The position numbers were made by a program, and so were the translations under genes. Positions 8,460 to 14,289 of a stretch of 14,289 nt of DNA are shown here, piece by piece (the first letter of the stretch is position 1; each line of letters opens with the position of its first letter). The stretch is from Flavobacteriales bacterium. Its GTDB lineage: Bacteria; Bacteroidota; Bacteroidia; Flavobacteriales; BACL11. Where the stretch lies: assembly GCA_002710495.1 (NCBI GenBank), contig PAKE01000052.1, forward strand, positions 1 through 14,289, in the 5' to 3' direction. The notes beneath the pieces are model-generated. The model did no database searches, was not told the DNA's origin, and saw only the letters and a program-made list of their open reading frames with translations.

Positions 8460-9674
8460 ATGTTTGTGGACCTCATCGTTGTCGGCGGAGGCGCCGCAGG
8501 GTTCTTTGCTGCAATTACCTGCGCAGAAAGCTCTGGAAAGTCTGTGCTGATACTTGAAAAGACGTCGCACCCTCTTCAAAAAGTGAAGATTTCTGGTGGC
8601 GGTCGCTGCAACGTCACCCACGATTGTGTTGATCCGCGTGAGCTAAGTCGGGGTTATCCGCGTGGTGAGAAATCTCTGATTGGTCCGTTCCATCGATTTG
8701 GCGCCACCGAAACTGTTGAGTGGTTTGCCGGCCGTGGCGTGGCCCTAAAAACTGAGGCCGATGGTCGAATGTTCCCAGAGACCGACAGCTCACAGACGAT
8801 TGTTGACGTCCTGCTCAGTGCCGCTGAAGCGGCTGGAGTCAGCATCCGCAAGTCGGAAGGAGTGAACTCGGTGGTCAAAAACGCAGACAACTTTGACGTA
8901 ACCACAGATGCTGGGAACTCCTACACGGCTGCAAATGTGCTCATTGCAACGGGCGGAACTCGGTTGGCGGCCGGGGCCAAACTTGCGGCAAGCCTGGGAC
9001 ACGAACTCAAGCCGCCGACGCCCTCGCTCTTCACCTTTAAAATCAAAGATCCACGCATTGATGGACTGGCCGGCCTTGACGTGAATGCAGTCGAAATCAA
9101 CATCCAGCACAGCAAACTCTCGAGTCGCGGGCCTGTTCTCATTACCCATTGGGGTTTGAGTGGGCCAGGAATTTTGAGGATCTCAGCTTGGGGCGCTTGC
9201 GAGTTGGCTGAGCGTGAGTACTGCTTCGGCATTTCCGTGAACTGGCTACCAGACCTCGACCCAACAGCAGTCATCACCGAGAAGCGGCTCAGCGAGGCGA
9301 AGCGCCAACTGTCTAGCCGAAGTCCGTTTGTTGCCCTCCCGAAGCGGCTGTGGTTGCGTTTGCTCGCAGCCGCTGAGGTCTCTGAGTCAGCGACGTGGTC
9401 GCAGCTCAGCAAGACCCAAGCAACGAGGCTCGTCAGTCAGCTCACGGCCTCGACGTTTACGGTTAGCGGTAAGAGCATGAACAAAGATGAATTCGTCACG
9501 TGTGGCGGAGTTGCTCTCAACGAGATCGACTTCCGCACGATGGGAAGCAAGATTGTGCATGGTTTGTACTTCGCTGGCGAAGTCATCGACGTGGATGGCA
9601 TCACAGGCGGATTCAACTTTCAGAACGCGTGGACGACCGGCTTCCAGGCCGGGGCAGACATCGCGACGAGGTGA
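8460..9674 (+). CDS. BaiN/HI0933-family FAD-dependent oxidoreductase
   Basis: A 404-residue flavoprotein of the YhiN/HI0933 (BaiN-like) family, near the usual length of about 400. The FAD-binding Rossmann motif is VVGGGAAGFFAA (7-18). The family-specific KISGGGRCNVTH is at 43-54. ATGG (163-166) is the second nucleotide-binding motif. THWGLSGPGIL (229-239) and FVTCGGVALNEID (345-357) are further hallmark blocks. The C-terminal GLYFAGEVIDVDG (368-380) plus GGFNFQNAWTTG (383-394) closes the FAD site. Members are soluble; most have no proven substrate, although BaiN reduces bile-acid intermediates in gut clostridia, which need not apply here. The ferredoxin-P450 operon begins 132 bp downstream on the same strand, but this gene probably has its own transcript. 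Confidence 0.94.
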   Translation: MFVDLIVVGGGAAGFFAAITCAESSGKSVLILEKTSHPLQKVKISGGGRCNVTHDCVDPRELSRGYPRGEKSLIGPFHRFGATETVEWFAGRGVALKTEADGRMFPETDSSQTIVDVLLSAAEAAGVSIRKSEGVNSVVKNADNFDVTTDAGNSYTAANVLIATGGTRLAAGAKLAASLGHELKPPTPSLFTFKIKDPRIDGLAGLDVNAVEINIQHSKLSSRGPVLITHWGLSGPGILRISAWGACELAEREYCFGISVNWLPDLDPTAVITEKRLSEAKRQLSSRSPFVALPKRLWLRLLAAAEVSESATWSQLSKTQATRLVSQLTASTFTVSGKSMNKDEFVTCGGVALNEIDFRTMGSKIVHGLYFAGEVIDVDGITGGFNFQNAWTTGFQAGADIATR

Positions 9675-9739
9675 GCTGACAAGCGGACCTTCGATGTCGG
9701 TGGAGCTTAGAGCGGGCCACGGAGGTAAGACCAGAATTA

Positions 9740-9750
9740 GAACACTGTTC
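9740..9750. promoter_or_regulatory. Perfect palindrome upstream of the ferredoxin-P450 operon
   Basis: GAACA-C-TGTTC is a perfect inverted repeat 56 bp before the ferredoxin start. The size and position suit an operator for a dimeric repressor. It resembles an actinobacterial LexA box, but the spacing between GAAC and GTTC is three rather than four, so I do not call it an SOS box. Confidence 0.35.
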
Positions 9751-9793
9751 GAAAAAGTTGCGACGGCGCTGGCCCCAGTCACCCTCTTGGCTC

Positions 9794-9799
9794 TATTGT
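9794..9799 (+). promoter_or_regulatory. Candidate -10 box for leaderless ferredoxin mRNA
   Basis: TATTGT fits TAnnnT and ends 7 nt before the GTG at 9807. The AGGCGG that touches the GTG is too close to act as a Shine-Dalgarno. No good -35 was found at 16-18 bp. Confidence 0.35.
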
Positions 9800-9806
9800 C
9801 AGGCGG

Positions 9807-10013
9807 GTGCAAGTACATCTCGACGCCGAGAAATGTCAGGGTCACAACCGTTGTTACGCGTTGGCGCCGGAATTGTTCGACGTTGACGACTACGGCCAGG
9901 CCATGTTGACCGTCGAGGACGTCGTCCCCACGGAGTTGCACCACAAAGCTCGTCTGGCCGCGTCTAACTGCCCCGAGTACGCAATCACCATCACCGATGA
10001 ACGGATGACATGA
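9807..10013 (+). CDS. [3Fe-4S] ferredoxin, electron donor to the adjacent P450
   Basis: A 68-residue soluble ferredoxin. Three cluster cysteines are visible: Cys10 and Cys16 in CQGHNRC, and Cys55 in NCPEYAI. His13 stands where a 4Fe ferredoxin would have a fourth ligand; this pattern is typical of the [3Fe-4S] or [3Fe-4S]/[4Fe-4S] ferredoxins that serve actinobacterial P450s. APELFDVDDYG (20-30) is also a family hallmark. The start is GTG at 9807; the frame is open upstream to 9741 but has no ATG, GTG or TTG there. The stop overlaps the P450 start by 4 bp (ATGA), so the two are co-transcribed and probably translationally coupled. The reductase that loads this ferredoxin is not in the window. 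Confidence 0.95.
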   Translation: MQVHLDAEKCQGHNRCYALAPELFDVDDYGQAMLTVEDVVPTELHHKARLAASNCPEYAITITDERMT

Positions 10014-11380
10014 CTGACACCACGAAATATTCCACGCGAATAGACGAGCCCACGGGCAACAAGGTCATCACCATCGATCGAGGTGGCGAAACTGTGGATT
10101 TCGTTATTGGCAGCGGCCCAGAAGGTACTGATATCTGGCAGCGGGTGCCGTACGACGCCGACGATTACGGCCCAGTTGCTGACCCGCGTACCGACTTTGA
10201 CCACGCAGACCCGACCTACAATCCGAACGCACCCGAGGTGTGGAAAGAGTTACGCGAGGGCGGCTGCCCCGTTGCTCATTCTGACCGTTATGGCGGTATG
10301 TGGGTGCCAATCACTGACGACACCGTCACCGAGGTCGCGTACGACACGGAGAACTTTACGAGCCGCTCCGTAGTGGTCAACGTTGCGCGGCCCGGCGACC
10401 TGGCACTTCCAGCCCCGATCGGTGGAGCGCCGCCAATCACCAGCGATCCACCGTTCCATAACATGGCCCGCCGACTTCTTCTGCCAGCTTTTGCGCCGAA
10501 GAAGATTGAACCGTGGGAGCCTGAGATCCAGCGGTTGTGTCAGCAGCTCCTTGATGAGATGGGTGAGATCACGCCCGGCGAGAGCATCATTGACGCCGCG
10601 GCTCAATACGCCCAGAACATTCCAGTCAACGTGATTGGACGGATGCTCGGATTTCCGGAAGAGGACGAGGAGTTGTTCCGCGAGTTCGTTCACGACGTCC
10701 TAGAACGCATCAACGAAGAACCAGGAACCCGAGAGGGTGGCGACGATCTCGGTCTATACATCCAGCAGCAGATCGACGACCATCGAGCGAACCCACGTGA
10801 AGATCTCACGAGCTATTTGATGAATGTTGAGCTCGATGGCAACAAGCTTGACGACGATGTTGTCGGGGGCATGGTTATCTTGCTGCTCGTCGCAGGAATC
10901 GACACGACATGGTCAGCAATCGGTTCGTCGCTGTGGCACCTTGCGCAGCACCCTCAGGATCATCAGCGCCTTCTCGATGATCCTGAGGTAATGACGTTCG
11001 CCTTAGAGGAGTTCCTCCGCGCATATGCACCGGTGACGATGGCCCGACTGGTCGCGAAGGACAATGACTTCCACGGTTGCCCAATGAAGAAGGACGATTG
11101 GGTGCTCCTGCCATTCCCGGCCGCCAACCGTGATCCGAGGAAGTTTGAGGATCCCGACGCGTTCATTGTCGATCGCGAGGAGAATCGCCACGCTGCGTTT
11201 GGTCTGGGCATCCACCGGTGCCTGGGCTCAAACCTGGCTCGCCTAGAACTAAAGGTCGCTATTGAGGAGTTCATCAAGCGTTTCCCGCGTTTCGAACTCG
11301 CTGGCGACACACGCTGGAGTGTTGGCCAGATCCGCGGTCCCCGCGAACTCCCCGTACGCATTCTTGATGTCGCTGACTGA
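10010..11380 (+). CDS. Cytochrome P450 monooxygenase
   Basis: A 456-residue soluble bacterial P450, slightly long because of an N-terminal extension of about 45 residues before the first conserved block. The I-helix oxygen-binding motif is AGIDTT (295-300). The K-helix ExxR is Glu334-Arg337 in EEFLR. The heme-binding loop is FGLGIHRCLG (397-406) with heme ligand Cys404. The PERF-like region is reduced to DPDAFIVDREEN. It inserts one oxygen atom into an organic substrate using two electrons, received from the 3-Cys ferredoxin encoded directly upstream. Neighbours give no hint of the substrate; steroids, terpenoids and fatty acids are all possible for actinobacterial P450s. There is no membrane anchor. 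The start is set by the ATGA overlap. Confidence 0.97.
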   Translation: MTDTTKYSTRIDEPTGNKVITIDRGGETVDFVIGSGPEGTDIWQRVPYDADDYGPVADPRTDFDHADPTYNPNAPEVWKELREGGCPVAHSDRYGGMWVPITDDTVTEVAYDTENFTSRSVVVNVARPGDLALPAPIGGAPPITSDPPFHNMARRLLLPAFAPKKIEPWEPEIQRLCQQLLDEMGEITPGESIIDAAAQYAQNIPVNVIGRMLGFPEEDEELFREFVHDVLERINEEPGTREGGDDLGLYIQQQIDDHRANPREDLTSYLMNVELDGNKLDDDVVGGMVILLLVAGIDTTWSAIGSSLWHLAQHPQDHQRLLDDPEVMTFALEEFLRAYAPVTMARLVAKDNDFHGCPMKKDDWVLLPFPAANRDPRKFEDPDAFIVDREENRHAAFGLGIHRCLGSNLARLELKVAIEEFIKRFPRFELAGDTRWSVGQIRGPRELPVRILDVAD

Positions 11381-11433
11381 ACTGGTACTGCGCGCCGATA
11401 TCCGTCGTTTACACATGGGCTCGCTCGCTGCCG

Positions 11434-12102
11434 TTATCGGTCGGTCGCCGAGTCAATGACGAGGAATGCGCGTCGGTAGTTGAAGACGCCGCCGACTAGA
11501 AACAAGAAGCTGCCGACTACGAACTGGGCCGCAAGGAAAGTGTCGACTGTTTGTTCGTCGGTCGAACTTTGGAACTTGAAGAGGTAGGGGACCGAGGCGA
11601 CGACAAAAAGTGCTGATCCCACAACAAAGGCCAGCGCCGTCAGGTTCAAGAGTTGCAGCACACGGATATTGGGGGCGCGGACGATCTGTAACACGTCAAT
11701 GGTCGCGCCGGTTACGAACAGCAAGCTGCCGAGAATGAAGCACCAAGCGCCGGCGGAATAATCGCCAATAAAGGACAAAAAGAAGATGCTGCCGGCGGCG
11801 AAAAGTAACGTCCCGAGTAGGTAGCTTCCTGCGGCCCATAGTTCAAGACGGTCAGAAGTAGTTGGGGAGCTGTTGAGTTGACGCCGGTAACTCACGACTT
11901 CGTAGGTGTCGTGAGCGGTGACGACGAGATACAACAATGATCCGGCGAAGAAGATCCATGCACCGCGGTTCTCTGCTTGTGATTCAAGCGATGGGAAGAA
12001 TCGGACGCTGCCCCAAATGAAGAGCGCTCCGCCAACTAGGTAAATGATCGCACTGACAGATTCCCACCTGATTTGGTTGTGACGGAACGACTCCTTTTTC
12101 AT
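11434..12102 (-). CDS. YrhK-like membrane protein with three repeats
   Basis: A hydrophobic protein of 222 residues from the start chosen here. It contains three copies of a two-helix unit resembling the YrhK domain: hydrophobic helix rich in G, S and F, an aromatic loop (for example FFP, FFLSF, VPYLF), then a second helix starting near GAW(I/C)F followed by (L/I)GSLL. This predicts six membrane segments. The family has no known function. The frame is open to an ATG at 12195, but the extra 31 residues (including ATGs at 12144 and 12195) are hydrophilic and overlap the longest form of the divergent SOUL gene, so I prefer the ATG at 12102 (KKESFRHNQIRWE). No Shine-Dalgarno is clear for any choice. 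Upstream start choice is uncertain; the family call is fairly secure. Confidence 0.82.
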   Translation of the reverse strand: MKKESFRHNQIRWESVSAIIYLVGGALFIWGSVRFFPSLESQAENRGAWIFFAGSLLYLVVTAHDTYEVVSYRRQLNSSPTTSDRLELWAAGSYLLGTLLFAAGSIFFLSFIGDYSAGAWCFILGSLLFVTGATIDVLQIVRAPNIRVLQLLNLTALAFVVGSALFVVASVPYLFKFQSSTDEQTVDTFLAAQFVVGSFLFLVGGVFNYRRAFLVIDSATDR

Positions 12103-12298
12103 GTGAGGATGAGATCGGAGCCTGTTGACGAAATGATGGGGCATACAGAGTGATCTTTCAAGGGGGCAGCCAGCAGCCTTGGGTATGTCGAACATCCTGG
12201 CTTATTTGCGATGGATCTCTGAAGGTGTAGTGCCACGCGCTTTGCCATTAACGATGACGCGACCGGCAGTCGACCTTCAACGAGACCAGACTGGTGAC

Positions 12299-12822
12299 AT
12301 GGTTTTCGAGAGTCCGGCCTATCGGGTCAAGGAACGGATAAATGAAATCGAACTCCGCCGCTACGAGCCCTACGTTGTGGCTGAAACGCTCGTGGAGGGA
12401 CCGCTTGAGCGGGCGGGCAACGGCGGGTTCCGCTTGCTTGCGGGTTACATCTTCGGCGGGAACAAGACCACTTATGGTGATAGTAAAAAAATTGCGATGA
12501 CCACGCCGGTCGCTCAAGACCGGGTCGGTGACCAATACCGAGTGCGTTTCATGATGCCGACGCAGTACACCGTCGATTCCCTTCTGATACCGAACGACTC
12601 ACGAGTCACGATCAAGGAGATCGGACCCAGTGTTTGGCCGCGATCCGCTATCGCGGGCGTTGGACACGCAATGGATACGAGCGGCATTGCCGTACGCTGA
12701 TGAACGCCACTAGCCAAGCTGGTCGTACTGTGCTTGGGGAGCCAGTCTGGGCTCGCTATGACCCGCCTTGGACACCTTGGTTCCTGCGGCGCAAGGAGAT
12801 CCTAGTTGGGCTTGACGATTAG
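12299..12822 (+). pseudogene. SOUL family heme-binding protein, split by a one-base frameshift
   Basis: The SOUL domain begins at VFESPAYRVKER and continues with ELRRYEPYVVAET, EGPLERAGNGGFRLLAGYI and KKIAMTTPVAQ, all typical of the family. In this frame the protein then ends with an unrelated tail at 12700. The expected continuation, AAIRYRGRW, GEPVWARYDPPWTPWFLRRKEI, is in the next frame from about 12634 to the TAG at 12820-12822. Restoring one T in the TTT run at 12633-12635 would join the two, giving PSV-LAAIRYRG. Intact relatives are about 170-210 residues and may bind heme. The 5' end is uncertain: the frame is open to TTG at 12179, but the sequence before 12299 looks non-coding and no ribosome binding site is clear. 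A base-call error and a true mutation cannot be told apart here. Confidence 0.85.
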
Positions 12823-13058
12823 GCTCTCGACTGACCACTTGCCTAGCGGCATCGGTACTCCTCGCATACCAGTAGCGCAGGATGGGCGCTGCTGCGTTCC
12901 GGTTAGCTGTGTTTCCTGAGTTGGCCTAGGCGTTTTGGGTATCACCTCAGGCTTCAAGCGCGTTTGAGATGCAACTCCCAAAAAAGTCTCCGAGACATAC
13001 GGGATTTGCTGCAGGATCTGAACGAGTCGGTCAAAACCCTGCTCGGTGGTTACTCGCT
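12823..13058. other. Gap between convergent SOUL and DUF333 genes
   Basis: 236 bp with no gene I can support. A 97-codon minus-strand ORF (12802-13095) overlaps both neighbours and has no family features. No intrinsic terminator with a T run is evident; a short GCCTAGGC palindrome occurs near 12924-12931. Confidence 0.4.
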
Positions 13059-13304
13059 TTATGGCGAGCTGTGATTGCTTTGGAACAGCTCCCACTCTTC
13101 GATGCGAGAGCCATCTGGCAAGTTGCAGTAGCCGACTTCGCCATCTGCTTCTTCAACAATGTCGATCTCGCCGCCTTGTTCCACGCAGTAGACCGACGCT
13201 GGGTTAGCCAGCCCGGGTGGGTTGCTGGCGCTCCCGCTGCTACACCCAGCCAGACCAGCAGCAATCATGCTGGCAGCAACTATCACTCCACGATGAAACC
13301 CCAT
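13059..13304 (-). CDS. Small DUF333 lipoprotein
   Basis: An 81-residue exported lipoprotein. The signal sequence carries lipobox LAGC with lipidation at Cys21, so the mature protein is only about 60 residues, anchored to the outer face of the membrane. The mature part is a DUF333 domain: ANPASVYC (33-40), GGEI (44-47), GYC (58-60), LPDGS (62-66) and EEW (69-71). Cys40 and Cys60 are conserved in the family and may form a disulfide. DUF333 proteins are often labelled hemolysin-like, without functional proof. The start is the ATG at 13304; the ribosome binding site is weak. It is divergent from the metal-binding lipoprotein gene and shares a 354-bp intergenic region with it. Confidence 0.9.
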   Translation of the reverse strand: MGFHRGVIVAASMIAAGLAGCSSGSASNPPGLANPASVYCVEQGGEIDIVEEADGEVGYCNLPDGSRIEEWELFQSNHSSP

Positions 13305-13588
13305 ATCCGAAATCTAATCGTCGAAGCTTGGGTTCGGGTACCGGTTTACTCACCAAGTTGACACGTAACTTTTGGCATCGGACCTATCGCGTCGAAGCCA
13401 ACCGCAAGCGCACCAGCAATTTCGCACCGCGCAGGTGAACGCCGCAGTGTTGGACAACGTCGATGTGGAGACCTCCCACAGCTCGGTGCCGACGGCGGAC
13501 CGCGATAACTCTGATCACTGGCTTCCTCCTGGATGGCTCGGATGGGGCTGCCTGCTGGCATCCATCAGATACGAAAGTCCGACTCTGG

Positions 13589-13618
13589 TTGTGGGAGCCA
13601 TTCCCGGTCCGCTATCTT
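13589..13618 (+). promoter_or_regulatory. Candidate promoter of the metal-binding lipoprotein gene
   Basis: TTGTGG (13589-13594) and TATCTT (13613-13618) are separated by 18 bp, giving a plausible -35/-10 pair. The next 18 bp, TATCAGTAATCGTTCTCA (13621-13638), lie at the expected start of transcription and partly resemble an actinobacterial Zur box when read on the minus strand (TGAGAACGATTA). Confidence 0.3.
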
Positions 13619-13641
13619 GGTATCAGTAATCGTTCTCAGTT

Positions 13642-13650
13642 AGAAGGAAA
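13642..13650 (+). promoter_or_regulatory. Ribosome binding site of the metal-binding lipoprotein gene
   Basis: AGAAGGAAA sits 8 nt before the ATG at 13659. It is the best Shine-Dalgarno in the window and fixes the start of this gene. Confidence 0.8.
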
Positions 13651-13658
13651 TCCCCCGC

Positions 13659-14289
13659 ATGACAACCCTCCGTGCTCGTACTTTGCTCCCTGTTCTTGCG
13701 GGGCTGACGCTGATTGCTACAGCTTGTGGCTCTGATAGTGCCGCATCGACTACCGACTCAGAATCTAATGCTGCTCCGGCAACTGGTGCTCCGGCAACTG
13801 ATAATTCACAATCCGTAGGCGAAATTGCGACCGTTGTCGTGACGACGAACATCCTGGGTGATGTGGTCAGCGAGCTCCTCGATGGCCAAGCTGAGGTCAT
13901 CACGATCATGCCCGTGGGCGCTGATCCGCACGAGTTCCAGGCTTCGGCACAAGAAATCAACCAGATGCTCAATGCAGATGCTTTGATTGTCAACGGGGCA
14001 AACTTCGAAGAAGGCCTCATCGACGTGATCGAGTCCGCCGAGGAAGACGGGGTGCCCATTTACGAGGCCATTTCGACTGTTAAGACGTTGGAATTTGGCG
14101 AAGGTGATGGGGGCCACGCCGACCATGGCGATGAGGATCATGACGATCATGGCGATGAGGATCATGGCGATGAGGACCATGGCGATGAGGATCATGGCGA
14201 TGAGGATCATGACGATCATGGCGATGAGGATCATGACGATCATGGCGATGAGGACCACGACGACCATGGCGATGAGGACCACGACGACC
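13659..14289 (+). CDS. Zinc/manganese-type ABC transporter substrate-binding lipoprotein (ZnuA-like), 3' end outside the window
   Basis: 210 codons are visible. Residues 1-22 are a signal peptide and Cys23 (ATAC) the lipidation site, so the protein sits on the outer face of the membrane. A Ser/Ala/Thr-rich linker runs to about 55. The cluster A-1 binding fold follows: VVTTNILGDVVSEL (60-73), then MPVGADPHEFQASAQEI (84-100), in which His91 is the first metal ligand, and ALIVNGANFEEGL (108-120). From 153 the chain is a His/Asp/Glu/Gly repeat, the loop found in zinc-type members and thought to collect metal. The rest of the fold, including later ligands, lies past the edge. Permease and ATPase genes would be expected downstream. 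Zinc is likelier than manganese because of the His loop. Confidence 0.93.
   Translation, partial: MTTLRARTLLPVLAGLTLIATACGSDSAASTTDSESNAAPATGAPATDNSQSVGEIATVVVTTNILGDVVSELLDGQAEVITIMPVGADPHEFQASAQEINQMLNADALIVNGANFEEGLIDVIESAEEDGVPIYEAISTVKTLEFGEGDGGHADHGDEDHDDHGDEDHGDEDHGDEDHGDEDHDDHGDEDHDDHGDEDHDDHGDEDHDD
14113..14289 (+). repeat. Tandem repeats encoding a His/Asp-rich metal loop
   Basis: Two codon blocks alternate: a 15-bp unit encoding HGDED and a 24-bp unit encoding HDDHGDED. The visible order is HADHGDED, HDDHGDED, HGDED three times, HDDHGDED three times, then HDD at the window edge. There are 14 His in 58 residues. Near identity at the DNA level (CATGGCGATGAGGA core) suggests recent expansion by slippage or recombination. 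The array may extend beyond the window. Confidence 0.9.

Larger units (their letters stand above)
13305..13658. other. Intergenic region upstream of the metal-binding lipoprotein gene
   Basis: 354 bp between divergent genes with no supportable CDS. A consensus -35 TTGACA (13358-13363) is present but has no good -10 at 16-18 bp. A candidate promoter and possible metal-regulator site lie near the right end (13589-13638). ORFs at 13372-13629, 13463-13735 and 13346-13561 are incidental. Confidence 0.5.

Noticed and set aside
9740..9750. LexA/SOS box
   Set aside because: GAAC and GTTC are separated by three bases rather than the four of the actinobacterial consensus.
12629..12640. Programmed ribosomal frameshift in the SOUL gene
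   Set aside because: AGT GTT TGG does not form an X XXY YYZ slippery heptamer, and the family is not known for frameshifting; a missing T is simpler.
12802..13095. 97-codon minus-strand ORF between the SOUL and DUF333 genes
   Set aside because: It overlaps both neighbours and lacks any family signature.
13806..14282. 158-codon minus-strand ORF with a very hydrophobic Met/Ile/Ala repeat
   Set aside because: It is the antisense shadow of the His/Asp-rich repeat; the plus-strand ZnuA-like gene with a strong ribosome binding site explains the sequence.
14113..14289. Regular short repeats as a possible CRISPR array
   Set aside because: Units are contiguous 15- and 24-bp codon blocks in frame with a protein, with no unique spacers.

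Overview
The window reads as a chromosomal segment from an actinobacterium with moderate to high G+C. The 23S rRNA carries extra sequence in domain III, about 80-90 nt longer than my recollection of the E. coli rRNA, where Actinobacteria are known to have an insertion. The protein-coding genes also look actinobacterial: a P450 with a 3-Cys ferredoxin, a SEST-like SGNH hydrolase, GTG starts, and possible leaderless promoters. A free-living, perhaps marine, member of the Acidimicrobiia is my best guess, but nothing here proves the class. I see no phage, transposon, CRISPR or defence genes.

Layout. Positions 1-1845 are the 3' two thirds of a 23S rRNA gene. A short spacer, a 5S rRNA (1902-2019) and a strong bidirectional terminator (2027-2067) follow. 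Then come single genes in alternating directions: a short-chain dehydrogenase (-), a SAM-dependent methyltransferase (+) whose frame is interrupted by one in-frame TGA, a two-TM potassium channel (-), a secreted SGNH hydrolase (+), a SpoU/TrmH RNA methyltransferase (+), a NarL-type response regulator with a degenerate receiver (-), and a BaiN/HI0933-type flavoprotein (+). The only clear operon is the ferredoxin-P450 pair (+, 4-bp ATGA overlap). After it lie a three-repeat YrhK-like membrane protein (-), a SOUL heme-binding protein split by a one-base frameshift (+), a small DUF333 lipoprotein (-), and a zinc/manganese-type ABC transporter binding lipoprotein (+). That last gene runs off the right edge inside a long His/Asp-rich repeat.

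How the genes fit together. The ferredoxin should deliver electrons to the P450 encoded immediately downstream; its reductase is not in the window. The metal-binding lipoprotein is normally followed by its permease and ATPase, which would lie beyond the right edge. The other genes look like independent housekeeping or accessory units.

The most interesting items are: (1) the methyltransferase TGA, which follows a Cys codon and precedes a small perfect hairpin at a spacing compatible with a bacterial SECIS, so selenocysteine is a testable alternative to a nonsense mutation; (2) the response regulator whose acidic pocket is rebuilt as Cys-His...Cys; (3) the one-base break in the SOUL gene; and (4) the very regular His/Asp-rich metal loop. 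No complete novel multi-gene system is evident.
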